Assembly (NCBI GenBank): GCA_004194705.1
Contig: SADC01001379.1
Coordinates: 62,001-126,000, forward strand
Origin: Ditylenchus dipsaci
Lineage: Eukaryota; Nematoda; Chromadorea; Rhabditida; Anguinidae
Reading direction: 5' to 3'
DNA: 64,000 nucleotides
Shown here one piece after another: positions 1-10,269 of the stretch. Within the stretch, counting starts at the first letter, position 1. Each line of letters opens with the position of its first letter. The position numbers were made by a program, and so were the translations under genes. A model generated the notes under the pieces. It was given only the letters and a program-made list of their open reading frames with translations. It ran no database searches and was not told the origin of the DNA.

Positions 1-141
1 ATTTCATTTTCGGTTTCGCTTTATATTAGGGTTTCTTTCTATAACTTCTGGTATTTTTGCAGGCGATATAATTTCATAACTTGAAATTCAAAATTGGTTC
101 GCTGGATAACTAAGCTGGATAACTAACTATTAAGCTCTCAA

Positions 142-612
142 TCTCTATATAGTATTCGGGTCTGCTGTGTGTCTCTATTTTGAGTAGCCTGGCTGTGCCG
201 GTTATAACCTGTTCCTGAGAAAAATGTTATCAGGCAAATTTGTACTTATTTGAAAGCTCTTTTAACGGCTGAGGACCTTTGACTTTTAGATTAAGAAATT
301 GCTGTGAAAATTTTTGAGATTTTGCTATTTAATGTTGAATATTGGTGTTTTTTGTGGAAGTCTCATGAGTGGTACCGTCGTGACCGCTATAACTTTATTG
401 ATATAGCCAGGAGAGAGGTACCCAGGTGGAGGGTAGACGGGAGGGGTAGGCAGGAGTGTAATAGGCAGGAGGAGAGTAGACAGAACAGGGGCACACAAGA
501 AAAGGTACTCACGCGGGGTAAGTGATAGATTTCTATTTATATAAGAAAATTAATTTTTATTAAAATTTCAAAACACGGTAGAGGCGCCAGTAGGCGCCTG
601 CTGCCTTTACTA
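142..612 (+). mobile_element. Helitron-like non-autonomous element, copy 1 (degraded 3' end)
   Basis: It begins after an A with TCTCTATATAGTATT, the same start as the better preserved copy at 50012-51054. It has a G-rich imperfect repeat of GTAGGCAGGAG type (about 405-485) and ends near a GGCGCC hairpin (582-599). The expected CTRR end is not clean here, so the right boundary is approximate. Helitrons start with TC, end in CTRR after a short hairpin, and insert between A and T; assignment is by analogy with copy 2. No transposase is encoded. The 73-codon ORF at 304-525 overlaps the repeat and is not called a gene. Confidence 0.45.
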
Positions 613-739
613 TATATAATAATTCAAACAGTATCCTCGATTTGTCTTAAATGCTTAAAACCGTAATTAACCACCCTACGCCAATACATTTCCTTTATAA
701 CGCTTTATTCAGCCAAAACCGAAACGAAGCAATAAAGAC

Positions 740-1700
740 TCATTTCTCGTAACAATAAGAATTTAAATACACTATTAACTGAGAATCTAGTAGTTGACAA
801 TTGGTTCTGTTACGATGCCTTGCCGTTGCCAAATCGCATTGAGAGAAAACTCTTTCCACTGGAGTGTTGGTGCCAGTAATAGCCAATATCTCAAGAGCCA
901 ACTTTGCGATGTCTTTTCCGTCCTCTCCAGTGCCTAGTAGAATAAATTTGGTCATGAAAACTTTTAAAGATTATTATACGTTTGAAGCTTGCGGGATCTT
1001 CTGAATTTGCCGATGAGTGAACATAATATCTTGAAGGCAGCAGACTGAGTTACACATTGCTTGAAAAGTTATGGATGCGCGATAAGGCAGTTTACATAAG
1101 CGGCATTTGACATCTTGTTTCACAAGTTCAACACGATTGACTAACAGTTCCTTCATGCATGAGAAACTGTTTGGCATCTAAAACAGCCAAGGTAGATCAC
1201 AAGAAAATGAGAAAACTAAAACCTGGATATTCAAGTTCAAAACATGAAGCAGTTTCTTCATTAAAGGATGCAACATGAGGTTGATTGATAATGCTGGGAT
1301 CAAGCACATCAGAAAGCGCACTTTGAGCTTGATGGATTCTGGAAAGATACAGTGACAAATGCAAGCATTTAAGCATCTTTGAAACTCACAAGTACCTTGT
1401 GTTGAGTTGTTTCTTGGTAAACTTAGATCCAATCTTCTGAGAAGGCTGTTCTTGATCGGGATGTGCCATTCTCCAGTGCCTTTTAAGATTTGGAGCAGTA
1501 GTGGAAGACTTGTTTACCTAAAAAGTTCAGTAATTATCACCACAAAGACGCAACACTGATAATTGTACGAACCATAAAGCATTTCTTGCATCGGACAATG
1601 GTCTCTTCTGCCATATTTCTTTCTTCGAAAAAGTTGTTCCAAACCGCATCTCGTTGACGACCCCCTCTTTTTTGAGACTGCACGGTGATGAGCTGATTGA
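740..1700 (-). pseudogene. hAT transposase relic (BED finger and C-terminal dimerisation region)
   Basis: Reading down the minus strand, about 1655-1565 encodes VWNNFFEE then RCKKC, the first half of a BED zinc finger. About 1495-1445 encodes APNLKRHWRMAHP, the histidine half. The 740-955 ORF carries ERVFSQ followed by RNR, the usual C-terminal hAT dimerisation signature. The pieces are in different frames, and most of the catalytic core is missing. The BED plus hAT C-terminal combination is typical of hAT DNA transposons. It is read as a broken element rather than a host gene. Confidence 0.7.
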
Positions 1701-1799
1701 GTCCATTCAAATGTTCTGTTTCACTTAGCCTAAGCAGAAATTTGTTAATGAGAGTGAAACATGACGAAAAGAATCTAAAGTATAGTAAACTTGAAGAAA

Positions 1800-2090
1800 A
1801 TAAATGCAGGATAAAAGTGAAAACAAAAACGAAAACCATTTCAAAGTGAAAACAAAACGAAAACCATTTCAAAATGAAAAGAAAAACGAACTCCAGTTCA
1901 AAATGAGAACGAAAGCGAAATCGAAAACGAAATGAAAACGAAAACGAATTCGTTTTCGTTTTCGCATTCATTTCACATTGCCATTCGTTTTCGTTTTCGT
2001 TTCGCTTTGAGACACCATTTCGTTTTCGTTTTCATTTCGTTTCGCAAATTCGTTCGTAAACCCGATTTCGTATTCGTTTTCAAAAACACT
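1800..2090. repeat. Low-complexity GAAAAC/GTTTTC array with internal inversion
   Basis: Repeats of AAAACGAAAACC on the left half switch at about 1945 (an ACGAATTCGT centre) to CGTTTTCGTTTTC on the right, so the array can fold back on itself. The overlapping ORFs on both strands are Phe/Arg- or Lys/Thr-rich low complexity and are not genes. Confidence 0.8.
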
Positions 2091-2094
2091 GGAC

Positions 2095-2250
2095 CCAATA
2101 CAATATATTGGTATTGGGTATTGGGTGTATTGGGCCCAATTTGGGTCAAAAATATTGTATTGGGATATTGGGTGGCTCTGTTTCGGAATATTGGGTATTG
2201 GGATTGGGTTTGGGAAAAATATTGGGTATTGGTATGGGTCCTGAAACAGA
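2095..2250. repeat. TATTGGG-type short tandem array, block 1
   Basis: Repeated TATTGGG, GATTGGG and TATTGGTATTGGG units. The internal order (a GTCAAAAATATTGTATTGGG segment, then a GGGTGG(C/G)TCTGTTT segment) recurs in the block at 3123-3305, so the two are copies of one larger repeat. Confidence 0.8.
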
Positions 2251-2364
2251 AAAATGTTAATTGTTATAGGTAATACTTGAATCTGTACCAAAATACTTAT
2301 TTCTAGTACCGAAATTCGACATGCATAGAAAACTTTTTGTAAAGTTAGAGATTTTGTAGAGGTC

Positions 2365-2520
2365 TTGATTGGTCAGTCTATCTAATTGGAATGATTCAAC
2401 TGGCTGTAATGGTCGGTCTTTCCAATTGAAATGATTCAACTGGCTGGATTGGTCAATTCAACCACTTGAATCGATTCAATTGGCTGGATTGGTCAATCAT
2501 TTATTTGAATCGATTTAACT
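2365..2520. repeat. Tandem repeat, unit about 45-50 bp
   Basis: Three to four degenerate units share TGATTCAACTGGCTG(G/T)A and TTGGTCA(A/G)T. No coding potential was seen. Confidence 0.65.
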
Positions 2521-2916
2521 TAATTTATTCATCCAATTATGTCTCAACCATCGGACATAGATTTCGTGTAGCGCTGAATCTCAGCTTTCTAACTAGACTT
2601 TAAATTCCTGTGAAAGATTTCGAAGATATGAAGATTTTGAGCTTTGTATAAAGTAACTTTTTCGACTAGGTTCCTCTATTCAGACGCCTAAATCTCCAAC
2701 TTTTTAAATTTGTTTACTGAAAAAAGATATCTTGTGAAGTAGCTTAGATTCAGGGCTACACGATATTTAAAAAAAATTTAAAAGTGTACCTACAAAGTGA
2801 GGAAAAAAGAAAAACGTTCAAAAAATGAAAATTTTGGTATTAGAAATAAGTATTTTGGTACTAGAAAAAGTACCACCCATTTTATATCTCACTTTTTAAA
2901 ATAATTGTTTGTTTTG

Positions 2917-3066
2917 GCACGATACGAAGAACCAGAAAGTCGCTTCACCAGAAAGCACCTTGCAAAGCATCCACTCTACGATCTACGATCAAACTTTGGT
3001 CCAGAAACAGCAGAGCGTCTAATTTTTCTGAACAAAAATCTTCCACTGTTGAAATTTGTATATTAG
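2917..3066 (+). pseudogene. hAT transposase C-terminal fragment
   Basis: An open frame of about 49 codons ending in TAG contains HPLYDLRSNFGPETAERL followed by LNKNLPLLKF. A tail of the form 'NFxPE.AE.L.FL..NL.LL' is typical of the extreme C-terminus of hAT transposases. No start codon or upstream domains are in frame. It is a second hAT relic, on the opposite strand from the one at 740-1700. Confidence 0.6.
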
Positions 3067-3122
3067 AACGCTAGCGTTTGTGTTAACCGTAAATAAATTT
3101 AGTGAGTCATTGCTTTCTGAAA

Positions 3123-3305
3123 ATTATTGGGTATTGGGCCAATATATTGGGATCCGTCATAATATTGGGTATTGGGATTGGGTTAGAAAATAGCCAAAAA
3201 TATTGTATTGGGATATTGGGTGGGTCTGTTTTCAAATATTGGGTATTGGTATTGGGTTTGAAAATGACCGAAAATATTGTATTGGGTATTGGGTTTAGGC
3301 AAATG
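3123..3305. repeat. TATTGGG-type short tandem array, block 2
   Basis: Same composition and internal order as block 1 at 2095-2250. The overlapping ORFs on both strands are simple translations of the repeat. Confidence 0.8.
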
Positions 3306-3539
3306 CCCATCTCTAGTTGTTAAGAAATTTTTATTTTTCAGGTTTGGTTTCGGTTTAGGGGTATTTAAGGCGGTTCGAGGGTACTTGTGGTGGTTTGGGA
3401 TGGTTTGAAGAAGTTCGGACACAATCTAAAATTTAACAAAAAAAAACTAAAAAACTGCCTTGGTTCCCCCTGTTGTTAAATATTGGGTTGAACAGGATTA
3501 GTAATTTTCCCCCATTGATATTTCGTACTTCATATAAAT

Positions 3540-3740
3540 CTTATTTGGAGAATTCCTCGTTCGAAAAAATTCTGTTTGGAAATTTTCTCGTTTGAATAAA
3601 TCTTGTTAGGAGAATTCCGCGTTTCGAGAATTTTCCGTTTGGAAAATTCCTCGTTTGGAGAATTCCCGTTTGGAATATTCATCTCTGGAAACTTCTGTTC
3701 GGAGAATTCCTCGTTTGGAGATTTCCTCGTTTGGAACTTG
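3540..3740. repeat. GGAGAATTCCTCGTTT tandem array
   Basis: About eleven degenerate units of 17-19 bp centred on GAATTCC(T)CGTTTGGA. The Asn/Pro/Phe-rich ORFs on either strand are by-products. Confidence 0.8.
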
Positions 3741-3799
3741 GTTGTCACCCGTAAAAACCCATGTTTGCTTTTTACGTTTTTACGAGAAATGCTATTTTT

Positions 3800-4210
3800 G
3801 TGGTGAAGGGAGACTCACATGTCTAAAAATGGGATAATTATCCCAAATCTCGATCAAGTACACCCATGGGCATATTCCCGGGCATGCCCACACGTCAACT
3901 TCAGTCAAAAAACACCCTTTGCGGTGTATTTTTTTCTGTATTTTTATTTTGAGGCTGAATCATATTTTCAGGGGGTCCCTTCGACTGTATTTCTTTTCTG
4001 TGTAAATCTTTTTCTTCTTTTTTTTATGTCCGGGCATATGCCCATTGGCCAACCCTAGAAAAAACTCGAATTCCGTTTAAATTGCCGCCTTTTCTTATAA
4101 AACTTGCCTTATATGCACAAACTAATAATACTATCAGAAAGCTCGCTCAATTTTGCATCGATTTGATCGAACAATTTTTTCCAAATTAAAAAAAATTGTC
4201 TTTTTAAATG
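3800..4210. other. No gene recognised
   Basis: AT-rich sequence with a locally repeated GGGCATAT(T/G)CCC motif (about 3867 and 4032). ORFs are short and unsupported. Confidence 0.5.
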
Positions 4211-4312
4211 CAGTCAACTCCCTCCATAGTGCACACCCAAGGGACCGGCGCCAGGTGTGCACTATGGCGGCAATTCACTATGACGGGGAGTTACTATGGA
4301 GGGAGTTGACTA
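4211..4312. mobile_element. Small palindromic MITE
   Basis: CAGTCAACTCCCTCCATAGT at the left is mirrored by ACTATGGAGGGAGTTGACTA at the right, with further ACTATGG/CCATAGT pairing inside. The CAGTC start next to TA-rich flanks resembles the Tc1/mariner/pogo-type MITEs elsewhere in the window. Confidence 0.6.
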
Positions 4313-4954
4313 TGTGGTGGCCAACCGCATAGTTGATGTGTTTGGTGTACCCAGTTTTTCGCCTCAAAGAAAAGTTTTTGTTGCCAACCTTTTTTCAATT
4401 TTCTTGTTCATCTTGTGCGAAATTAGTTGCTTTTTCTGAATCTGCAATAAAAAAACGTTCCGGGGCAAGACCCGCCAACACGTGCGGAAGAGCCGTCGTA
4501 ACTATAAAAAACCGATCCTAAGCTTCTTTTTTCTGCTTGATACGATACATGAAACGTTTCTAAACAATTACCGATTTTAAAAAATTGACCTCAACTCCTA
4601 AAGGTTAGATGATCTTTTTGGGTTTTTAGGGTCATTTTTCAATTATTTTTACATTTTCAGGCTTAGGCAAGGGTAGGCAAATGTGTTGTTTGCAAACGCT
4701 AATTTATTTGTGGATTCAAAACTTTTTCAACACCAAAAATTTCAAAAAAAAAGTGACCAAAATCTGGAACTATTAGTTTTTGCTGTATGAATCAAGGTTA
4801 ATAAAATGTAGAAGGGAACATTTTTGTAATGTTTGAAAAGTATAAGAAACAGCAAAGAAAGAGTGTGTGTTCTCTAACCTTCTCTCTTTAGTGCCAAACC
4901 CAGCCAGTTTTCAAACACCTGTTTGAGTATAGTCTCAGAAAAACATTTCCTGTT
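4313..4954. other. Region upstream of U2 snRNA; no other gene seen
   Basis: Anonymous AT-rich sequence. The 150 bp before the snRNA start should hold its proximal sequence element, but no motif can be named with confidence. Confidence 0.4.
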
Positions 4955-5142
4955 ATCGCTTCTCGGCCTTTTGGCTAAGATCAAAGTGTAGTATCTGTTC
5001 TTATCGGCTTAATCTCCGATACGACTCCAATTGGAGTCTTTAGAGATTAACCTATTTTTGGAACCTGGTTGGGTGTTGGAGCTTGCTCCACCCCGACCGC
5101 GGGTCGGCCCGGTATTGCACCTACCTCCGGGATCGGCCCATC
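4955..5142 (+). ncRNA. U2 spliceosomal snRNA
   Basis: U2 pairs with the intron branch site in the spliceosome. The 5' end (ATCGCTTCTCGGCCTTTTGG), the branch-recognition core AAGTGTAGTATCTGTTC (GTAGTA at 4988-4993), the stem IIa/b region, the Sm site (ATTTTTG, about 5053) and the 3' hairpins ending CGGCCCA are all present and in order. Length near 188 nt is normal. The 3' half (stems III and IV with GGAGCTTGCTCC and CTCCGGGATCGGCCCA) is intact, which argues against a truncated pseudogene. The ORF overlapping 5083-5340 is spurious. Whether this copy is transcribed cannot be told from sequence alone. Confidence 0.95.
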
Positions 5143-5785
5143 CCCCTCTGGGGGGAAAATATTGATTTGAAAATAGTTGTCTGCGTTGTTGCCAGTCGTT
5201 ACCAGAATTTTACCATCGTTACTGCGACTGGCTTGATTGAATCAAGTTGGCTTGGTTGCTTGTATGTTCACCTTGGTGCATGTAACACGAAAACAGAAAA
5301 ATTTCAAAGAACAGCCGAAAAAACGGAAAAAAAATTTTGATTCTTTTTTGTCGTTTTTCATGTTTCGGCATTGAAGACTTATGCGTTACTGTTTTTGCAG
5401 GCCCGTATTTCACGGAGCATTAACTAATTTCAGACCTCACACACATAAATTATTAATACAATAAGTCGTATTCAATTTATTAACACTAGGACGGTCGCAG
5501 AGCAGTTTATATTCGTCGGACTTAATTTTTGGTTAAAGTAAACTATTCGGGGTAGCCCAAAAGTACGTTTTTTCCAGGTCTAAGTATTTTCTAGGCCGTT
5601 ATTACGATAAAAACGGCCAGTGTCGGAAGGACATTTTTCGAAAAAAAAAATTTTTTTTCGTTTGCCTCGCCCCTCCCCCTTATTTACTACTATTGAAAAT
5701 AAAAAGATAAAATTTGAACATAGTTTCGTTAGCTGGGGCCTACCGCATAAAGAAACTCGGGTAGGCATGCATTTTTAGTTTGCAG

Positions 5786-5956
5786 GTGCCACTTTCTATT
5801 TATCGGCATGATATGATTAAGGTTCCCACATATTTATCGGAGGTTCAAGTGAAGGCGCTCAAAGCTTCTGGTCAAATCACTAACTTGAATGTTCTCAATC
5901 TGGTCAAAGAAAACGAAGCTGTGGGTGTTGCTTATGGTCTACACATCCTGTTTTAA
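5786..5956 (+). CDS. Unrecognised terminal exon (57 codons)
   Basis: A TTTTAGTTTGCAG acceptor is followed by an open frame of about 56 residues starting VPLSIYRHDMIKVPTYLSE, continuing through QVKALKASGQI, and ending ...VAYGLHILF then TAA (5954-5956). Composition and the clean acceptor look like a real last exon, and the frame also has an internal ATG at 5813. I do not recognise the family and could not find upstream exons; the preceding DNA carries a repeat (GTTTCGTTAGCTGGGGCC) that recurs at about 21083. No poly(A) signal stands out. It could be a lone exon carried by a repeat. Confidence 0.4.
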   Translation: MPLSIYRHDMIKVPTYLSEVQVKALKASGQITNLNVLNLVKENEAVGVAYGLHILF

Positions 5957-6759
5957 TAGGAGGTGACAAAACGTCCCGTTTGAGTATGAGATGACGAAAC
6001 TTACCGAGTAACGAATCGGTATATAATAGGGACGGATATATTAGGGTGAAAGGTATAAAAACAGTGAGAGAAAATAGAATGAATAGATGAAAAGCAACTT
6101 TTAAATTCTTAAGATGTGTGTTGGCTCTAACTCAGCTACACTAGCTGTAAAACTTTGCACTGATAGTTTTGTTAGGTTCACAAGAGCCTGAGGATCATTT
6201 CGATACATATTGTAAAAAAAAGGTGTTCACCGAGCAGGATTAAAAGGGCAAACTTTTTTCTTGCCGTAAAACTACTTTTTTACCACAAAACTTTTTTATT
6301 ACCATAAAAAACCTTTTTGTGGCTAAAATACTTTTTTCTGCGACTGTGAAAAGTTCGTTTCACAGCAACAAAAAATTTGCGGCAAAATTTTTCCTCTGGG
6401 TTGTGGAGCTTTGCATTAGAACATTAAAAGTGTTTGTCTATTAGAGTCTGTCATTTTTGAGAGCAACCGTTAAATTAGAGCATATCTGGCGCTAGTGTAG
6501 AATCTGTTGCTCCCAAACAGCTTTGTCCCCCGTGTTCATTATGATTGTTGTAATACTGTGATTATGATGATCCGGGTTATCATGGTTAACATGATCACCT
6601 AAAAAACAACAGGGGGGACCAAGCTTTTTTATTGGCGCAAAAAACAACAGAGGAACCAAGGCATATCGCGAGCGATCTATTCTGCACTAGTGCCGCATAT
6701 TCGGTAAGTTGATAAAACTTGATTTGAAATTTCGTTCATTGAGTTTTGAATTCTAAGAG
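5957..6759. other. Intergenic; no gene recognised
   Basis: AT-rich, with copies of a short dispersed palindromic motif: ACAACAGGGGGGACCAAG near 6605 and ACAACAGAGGAACCAAGG near 6645. Confidence 0.4.
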
Positions 6760-6815
6760 CAGTTTCACATGCAAGTCGACCACACTGAACCTGAATCCGG
6801 GGTCAGAACTTGGGC
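6760..6815 (+). pseudogene. Exon-like fragment related to the exon at 55688-55762
   Basis: Translation gives QFHMQVDHTEPESGVR, against QFYNQIDHAEHESGVR at about 55707-55755, so an exon of the same unknown family is present here. No flanking exons were found; it is probably a fragment or a distant paralogue. Confidence 0.4.
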
Positions 6816-7045
6816 GTGTTTAAAGGCTTGAAATTTTCACGCTTAAAACGTCTGCCATCTGTGATTTCCTTGCCGAATGTTCCATCTCTGCCTTAATTGC
6901 TCAATATTCCATCTGTGCCTTCCTTGCCTAATCTCTCTGTTTTTTTAACCTGTTTTTTACTCTTTATAAAACTAATTATTAATCAAGTTTCCACTTGGTG
7001 ATATCTAACAGAATCGATAAAAAAGCATTTTAAATAACGAGAATA

Positions 7046-7636
7046 CAGTTGCGGACGATTGATAGCGGACGGCACGTTTATTATTAGACTTATTGTTTTT
7101 TCGTAAAAATTTTTAAATGCTTTTAAAAATCGCGATAGGCAATTTTGTAGAGCACTTAAAGGGCTACAATTATAGCCTACTACTTGTTATAAAAATATCA
7201 ATTTTGCGCGATTGCTTGAGGCGGTTTGGAAACCCCCTCGTTTTTTCTCCCGACAATTGATAGCTGACGATTTTTTTTTTCAAATTGATTAATTTAGTTT
7301 TTTATATATTCTCAACTTTTAATGACTATTTGTAAGCCCTGTTCCTCAGCTACAATTTGGTATATCAAACTTTTTTTTTCGAATTATTATACGGAAAATT
7401 ATGACCATAGAAATAAAAGTGTCGATTTCTGGTCATTTTATTTGAATTTGACTAGAAATCGACACTTTTATTTCTATTGTCATAATTTTCCGTATAATAA
7501 TTCAAAAAAAGTTTGATATACCAAATTGTAGCTGAGGAACAGGGCTTACAAATAGTCATTGAAAGTTGACAATATATAAAAAATTAAATCAATCAGCTTT
7601 AAAAAAAAATCGTCCGCTATCAATTGTCCGCAACTG
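7046..7636. mobile_element. Palindromic TA-flanked MITE (CAGTTGCGGAC ends)
   Basis: The terminal inverted repeat CAGTTGCGGAC(G/A)ATTGATAGCGGAC is flanked by TA on both sides. The arms pair almost to the centre near 7445 (GAAATCGACACTTTTATTTCTA on both arms). The TA target and CAGT start fit Tc1/mariner-type non-autonomous elements. The ORF at 7322-7516 lies inside the palindrome and is not a gene. Confidence 0.8.
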
Positions 7637-7854
7637 TATTTTCAGAACAAAAGTATGGTAACTGTGGCGAACTGACCGTGGTGAACTAACTGCGTGGCGA
7701 ATTAACCGTACAATAGCTAGATCAGACAAGCTATCCGACATTCACTGGTGCACAACTGTCACTGTCATGATGTGACTTATATATATAATAGAACATAACC
7801 TTGAAGATAACAAAAAAAAATAACTCGAAAACATTATTGATAAAGTGTATGGGC

Positions 7855-8656
7855 CCAGAGATTAGCGCAGTCACTCCCCTTGAACATGATTTCAAGAGGT
7901 ACCCATATTCATGAAATGTATGTAAAGCAGGGATTTTAAACGTCCTTTATTTAAAGATTTGTCTTTTATTTGAGACCTCAAATTTTTAGAAACTTCGAGA
8001 TCTCACGTCAAAATCTTTGTTTTTGGCTTTCAAAACCAAACAAGCACTTGAAAAAATGGCACTTTTCGACCAAATTTCTTTTACTTTCCGTTGGTTCTTA
8101 ACGTTGGTTCTTTAAGGCAAAAATTTAAAATTTGGTGAAAAGTCATGATATTTTTCGCACTCTAGAATAGTTTTTCCATCCTAGTTTTCCATCGTTAAAA
8201 TCGTCTAAAACGGCTTTAGACCCAGTAAAAACCAGACTCTGGCCAGGTACAGATAGTTTGCACAGGTCACAGTAAATTTAGGGTGGCCCATCGAGTGTTG
8301 TAGACGATTGTAGAAGCCGCGAACCTCACTGTAAGAGAACATGAAAATATGTGGAAACACTATTAGATAAGATTGATTGCAGAAAATTGAAATCATTGGG
8401 ATTTTTCGAGACAAGACTCTCAAAAAAGAGGTTGCAGTCAGGGATGGCAATATGTAAATCATGAACTACTTCTGTCAGTCTAGTGCAAAAAATCACAAAA
8501 ACGATTACTGTTTCACCCATTTAAATCCTTTTAATATAAATGTTTCCTCTCCATAAAAGCTATACTTTTTCTAAAGGTAATTCTTGATGGTAGTATTAAT
8601 ATGCAGTATTGATTGAAGTATTTTATTTTCGAAAATCGACAAATATATTATTTAAT
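7855..8656. repeat. Duplicated 3' flank of the secreted-protein unit (type A), copy 1
   Basis: This segment, from CGCAGTCACTCCCCTTGAACAT to the gene's 3' end, recurs at about 11160-11772, 23755-24694 and, inverted, 29118-30065. It contains a minus-strand reading frame (SEVRGFYNRLQHSMG..., CANYLYLARVWFLLGLKPF) that is shared between copies, interrupted here and partly replaced in the 24-kb and 29-kb copies. Confidence 0.75.
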
Positions 8657-8980
8657 TTATTTTATGTTTAAAAGAATTAATTTAAGCAACAGTAGGCACT
8701 GCAACGGTTGGCAGACTAACAGGAACTGGAGCAGAGAAGCTCCACTAGTAGATAGCGCAGCCAGGGCTTGTTCGATTGCTTGCATCACTTGCACCAGGTT
8801 GAAGGAAGGCAACACAGATGGCACAGACACATCGGGCAAAGAAGGCACGGATGGTACGTTTGGCAATCCACCAGCTAGAGTGGCTGGTGTAGCAGGGGTG
8901 GCTGGGATTGCCGGCAAAGCTGGCAAGGCTGAGCACACAGCGACCAAGACAAGACAAGAGACGACTACTTTGCAGAACAT
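8657..8980 (-). pseudogene. Small secreted Val/Pro/Leu-rich protein, copy 1 (frameshifted C-terminus)
   Basis: A signal peptide (MFCKVVVSCLVLVAVCSA) is followed by PALPAIPATPATPAT, a short NVPSVPSLP block, and the helical FNLVQVMQAIEQALAAL segment. One G is missing near 8727 (GGAGCAGAG here, GGAGGCAGAG in all other copies), so the normal ending SLPPVPVSLPTV is lost and the frame runs on to a longer hydrophobic tail. The NVPSVLP repeat block is also shorter than in its sisters. It is transcribed away from copy 2 across a shared spacer. Function unknown. Confidence 0.75.
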
Positions 8981-9400
8981 ATTATTATCAATAAAGTCAA
9001 CGACTTGAGTGTGATTTTAGGGTGGCACCGTGGGTGGTTTTATAGGGACAAATTTGGTGATGTTGATCTTTTGCTTGTAGTGATGTACTCATTAAAATTC
9101 GTAAATAAATTTGCATTTAGGTGAACAACACCTCCCAGACAAAGCAATTCATACAAAGTTCACGTGGTGTGCACGGCAACAATGCAGACCTGGTCTAGAT
9201 TTACTGAATAATAAATTTATTCAAGGATTAATATTTGATGATTTCAAAAAAACCATGATTTTGAAAATACGACTCCAAACTCCAAATATCTGTTATTGCT
9301 TTACAAACAAATGATCAACATCACCAAATTTGTCCCTATAAAACCACCCACGGTGCCACCCTAAAATCACACTCAAGTCGTTGACTTTATTGATAATAAT
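8981..9400. promoter_or_regulatory. Bidirectional promoter spacer, pair 1
   Basis: The spacer separates two divergent ATGs. Each end carries the same module, mirrored: TATAAAACCACCCACGGTG (TATA at 9038-9044 on minus, 9337-9343 on plus), then a leader ACTCAAGTCGTTGACTTTATTGATAA up to the ATG. The middle (about 9085-9310) is unique, asymmetric sequence. Relative to the type A 3' flank, this middle is reversed compared with pairs 2, 3 and 4. Confidence 0.75.
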
Positions 9401-9748
9401 ATGTTCTGCAAAGTAGTCGTCTCTTGCCTTGTCTTGGTCGCTGTGTGCTCGGCTTTGCCAGCTTTGCCGGCAATCCCAGCCACCCCTGCTACACCAGCCA
9501 CTATACCTAGTGGATTGCCAAACGTACCATCTGTGCCTTCCTTGCCCAATGTACCATCTGTGTTGCCCAATGTTCCATCCGTGCCTTCCTTGCCCGATGT
9601 GTCTGTGCCATCTGTGTTGCCTTCCTTCAACCTGGTGCAAGTGATGCAAGCAATCGAACAAGCCCTGACTGCACTATCTACCAGTGGAGTCTCTCTGCCT
9701 CCAGTTCCTGTTAGTCTGCCAACCGTTCCAGTGCCTACTGTGGCTTAA
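9401..9748 (+). CDS. Small secreted Val/Pro/Leu-rich protein, copy 2
   Basis: A 115-aa single-exon ORF. Residues 1-18 are a signal peptide ending at CSA; then come Pro-Ala-Thr repeats (PALPAIPATPATPAT), an I-P-S variant where most copies have LAGG, a repeated NVPSVPSLP/NVPSVLP region, FNLVQVMQAIEQALTAL (likely amphipathic helix), and the SLPPVPVSLPTVPVPTVA end. The start is fixed by the TATA box 58-64 bp upstream and by identity of all copies from this ATG. Type B 3' flank (AATAAATTCTCAG...) follows. It has no cysteine after the signal peptide. No known family recognised; secretion is inferred. Confidence 0.85.
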   Translation: MFCKVVVSCLVLVAVCSALPALPAIPATPATPATIPSGLPNVPSVPSLPNVPSVLPNVPSVPSLPDVSVPSVLPSFNLVQVMQAIEQALTALSTSGVSLPPVPVSLPTVPVPTVA

Positions 9749-10265
9749 ATAAATTCTCAGAAAAAAATTTCGAATGAGTAATAACATTTCTTAAAATAAA
9801 GCACTACAATCAATTTAATCTTCGTATTTTGTGCAAACAACATTTTCATGTCTCTAAAGTTTTTTCAAATTGTCCTGGTAGTTTTGAAAAAACTGTCAGA
9901 AATGTGAAATCAAATTTTTATCGCAGATTCTGGACTTGAGATGTTTTGACAAGGGTAGTTAACTGATCAGTACAGTTCTCCAGTTAACAAGTCACCCTAT
10001 AACAGATCTCCGCTTCCCAAATATCCAGATATCTTGAGATAGAACTCGTGAGTCTTTTCCGAATGGTCTAAAATAAGCGCCCCCCTCTAATTGCCGCCCC
10101 CCCCCTATTTTTTGAAACCGTGTTTTAACTTTTTTTTTGCAAAATTTTTTGGCGGTGAGTTATCAATGAGAAGATGTGTCCAAGATCATTGTTGGCTGAA
10201 GAGGTATATGTCAAGCACGGTCGAAAAATATTCACTTGAACAATAAGTCTACAACAACAAGTCTA
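9749..10265. other. Type B 3' flank then intergenic sequence
   Basis: 9749-9905 matches the 3' flanks of copies 4 and 7 (TTTCGAATGAGTAATAAC...). The rest holds a short AATAAGCGCCCCCCTCTAATTGCC fragment (about 10070) related to the TIR element near 11065. No gene. Confidence 0.5.
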
Positions 10266-10269
10266 CCTC

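Noticed and set aside
1537..2291. ORFs of 107-144 codons on both strands
   Set aside because: Mostly translations of GAAAAC/GTTTTC and TATTGGG arrays; only the BED-like end of the first is meaningful.
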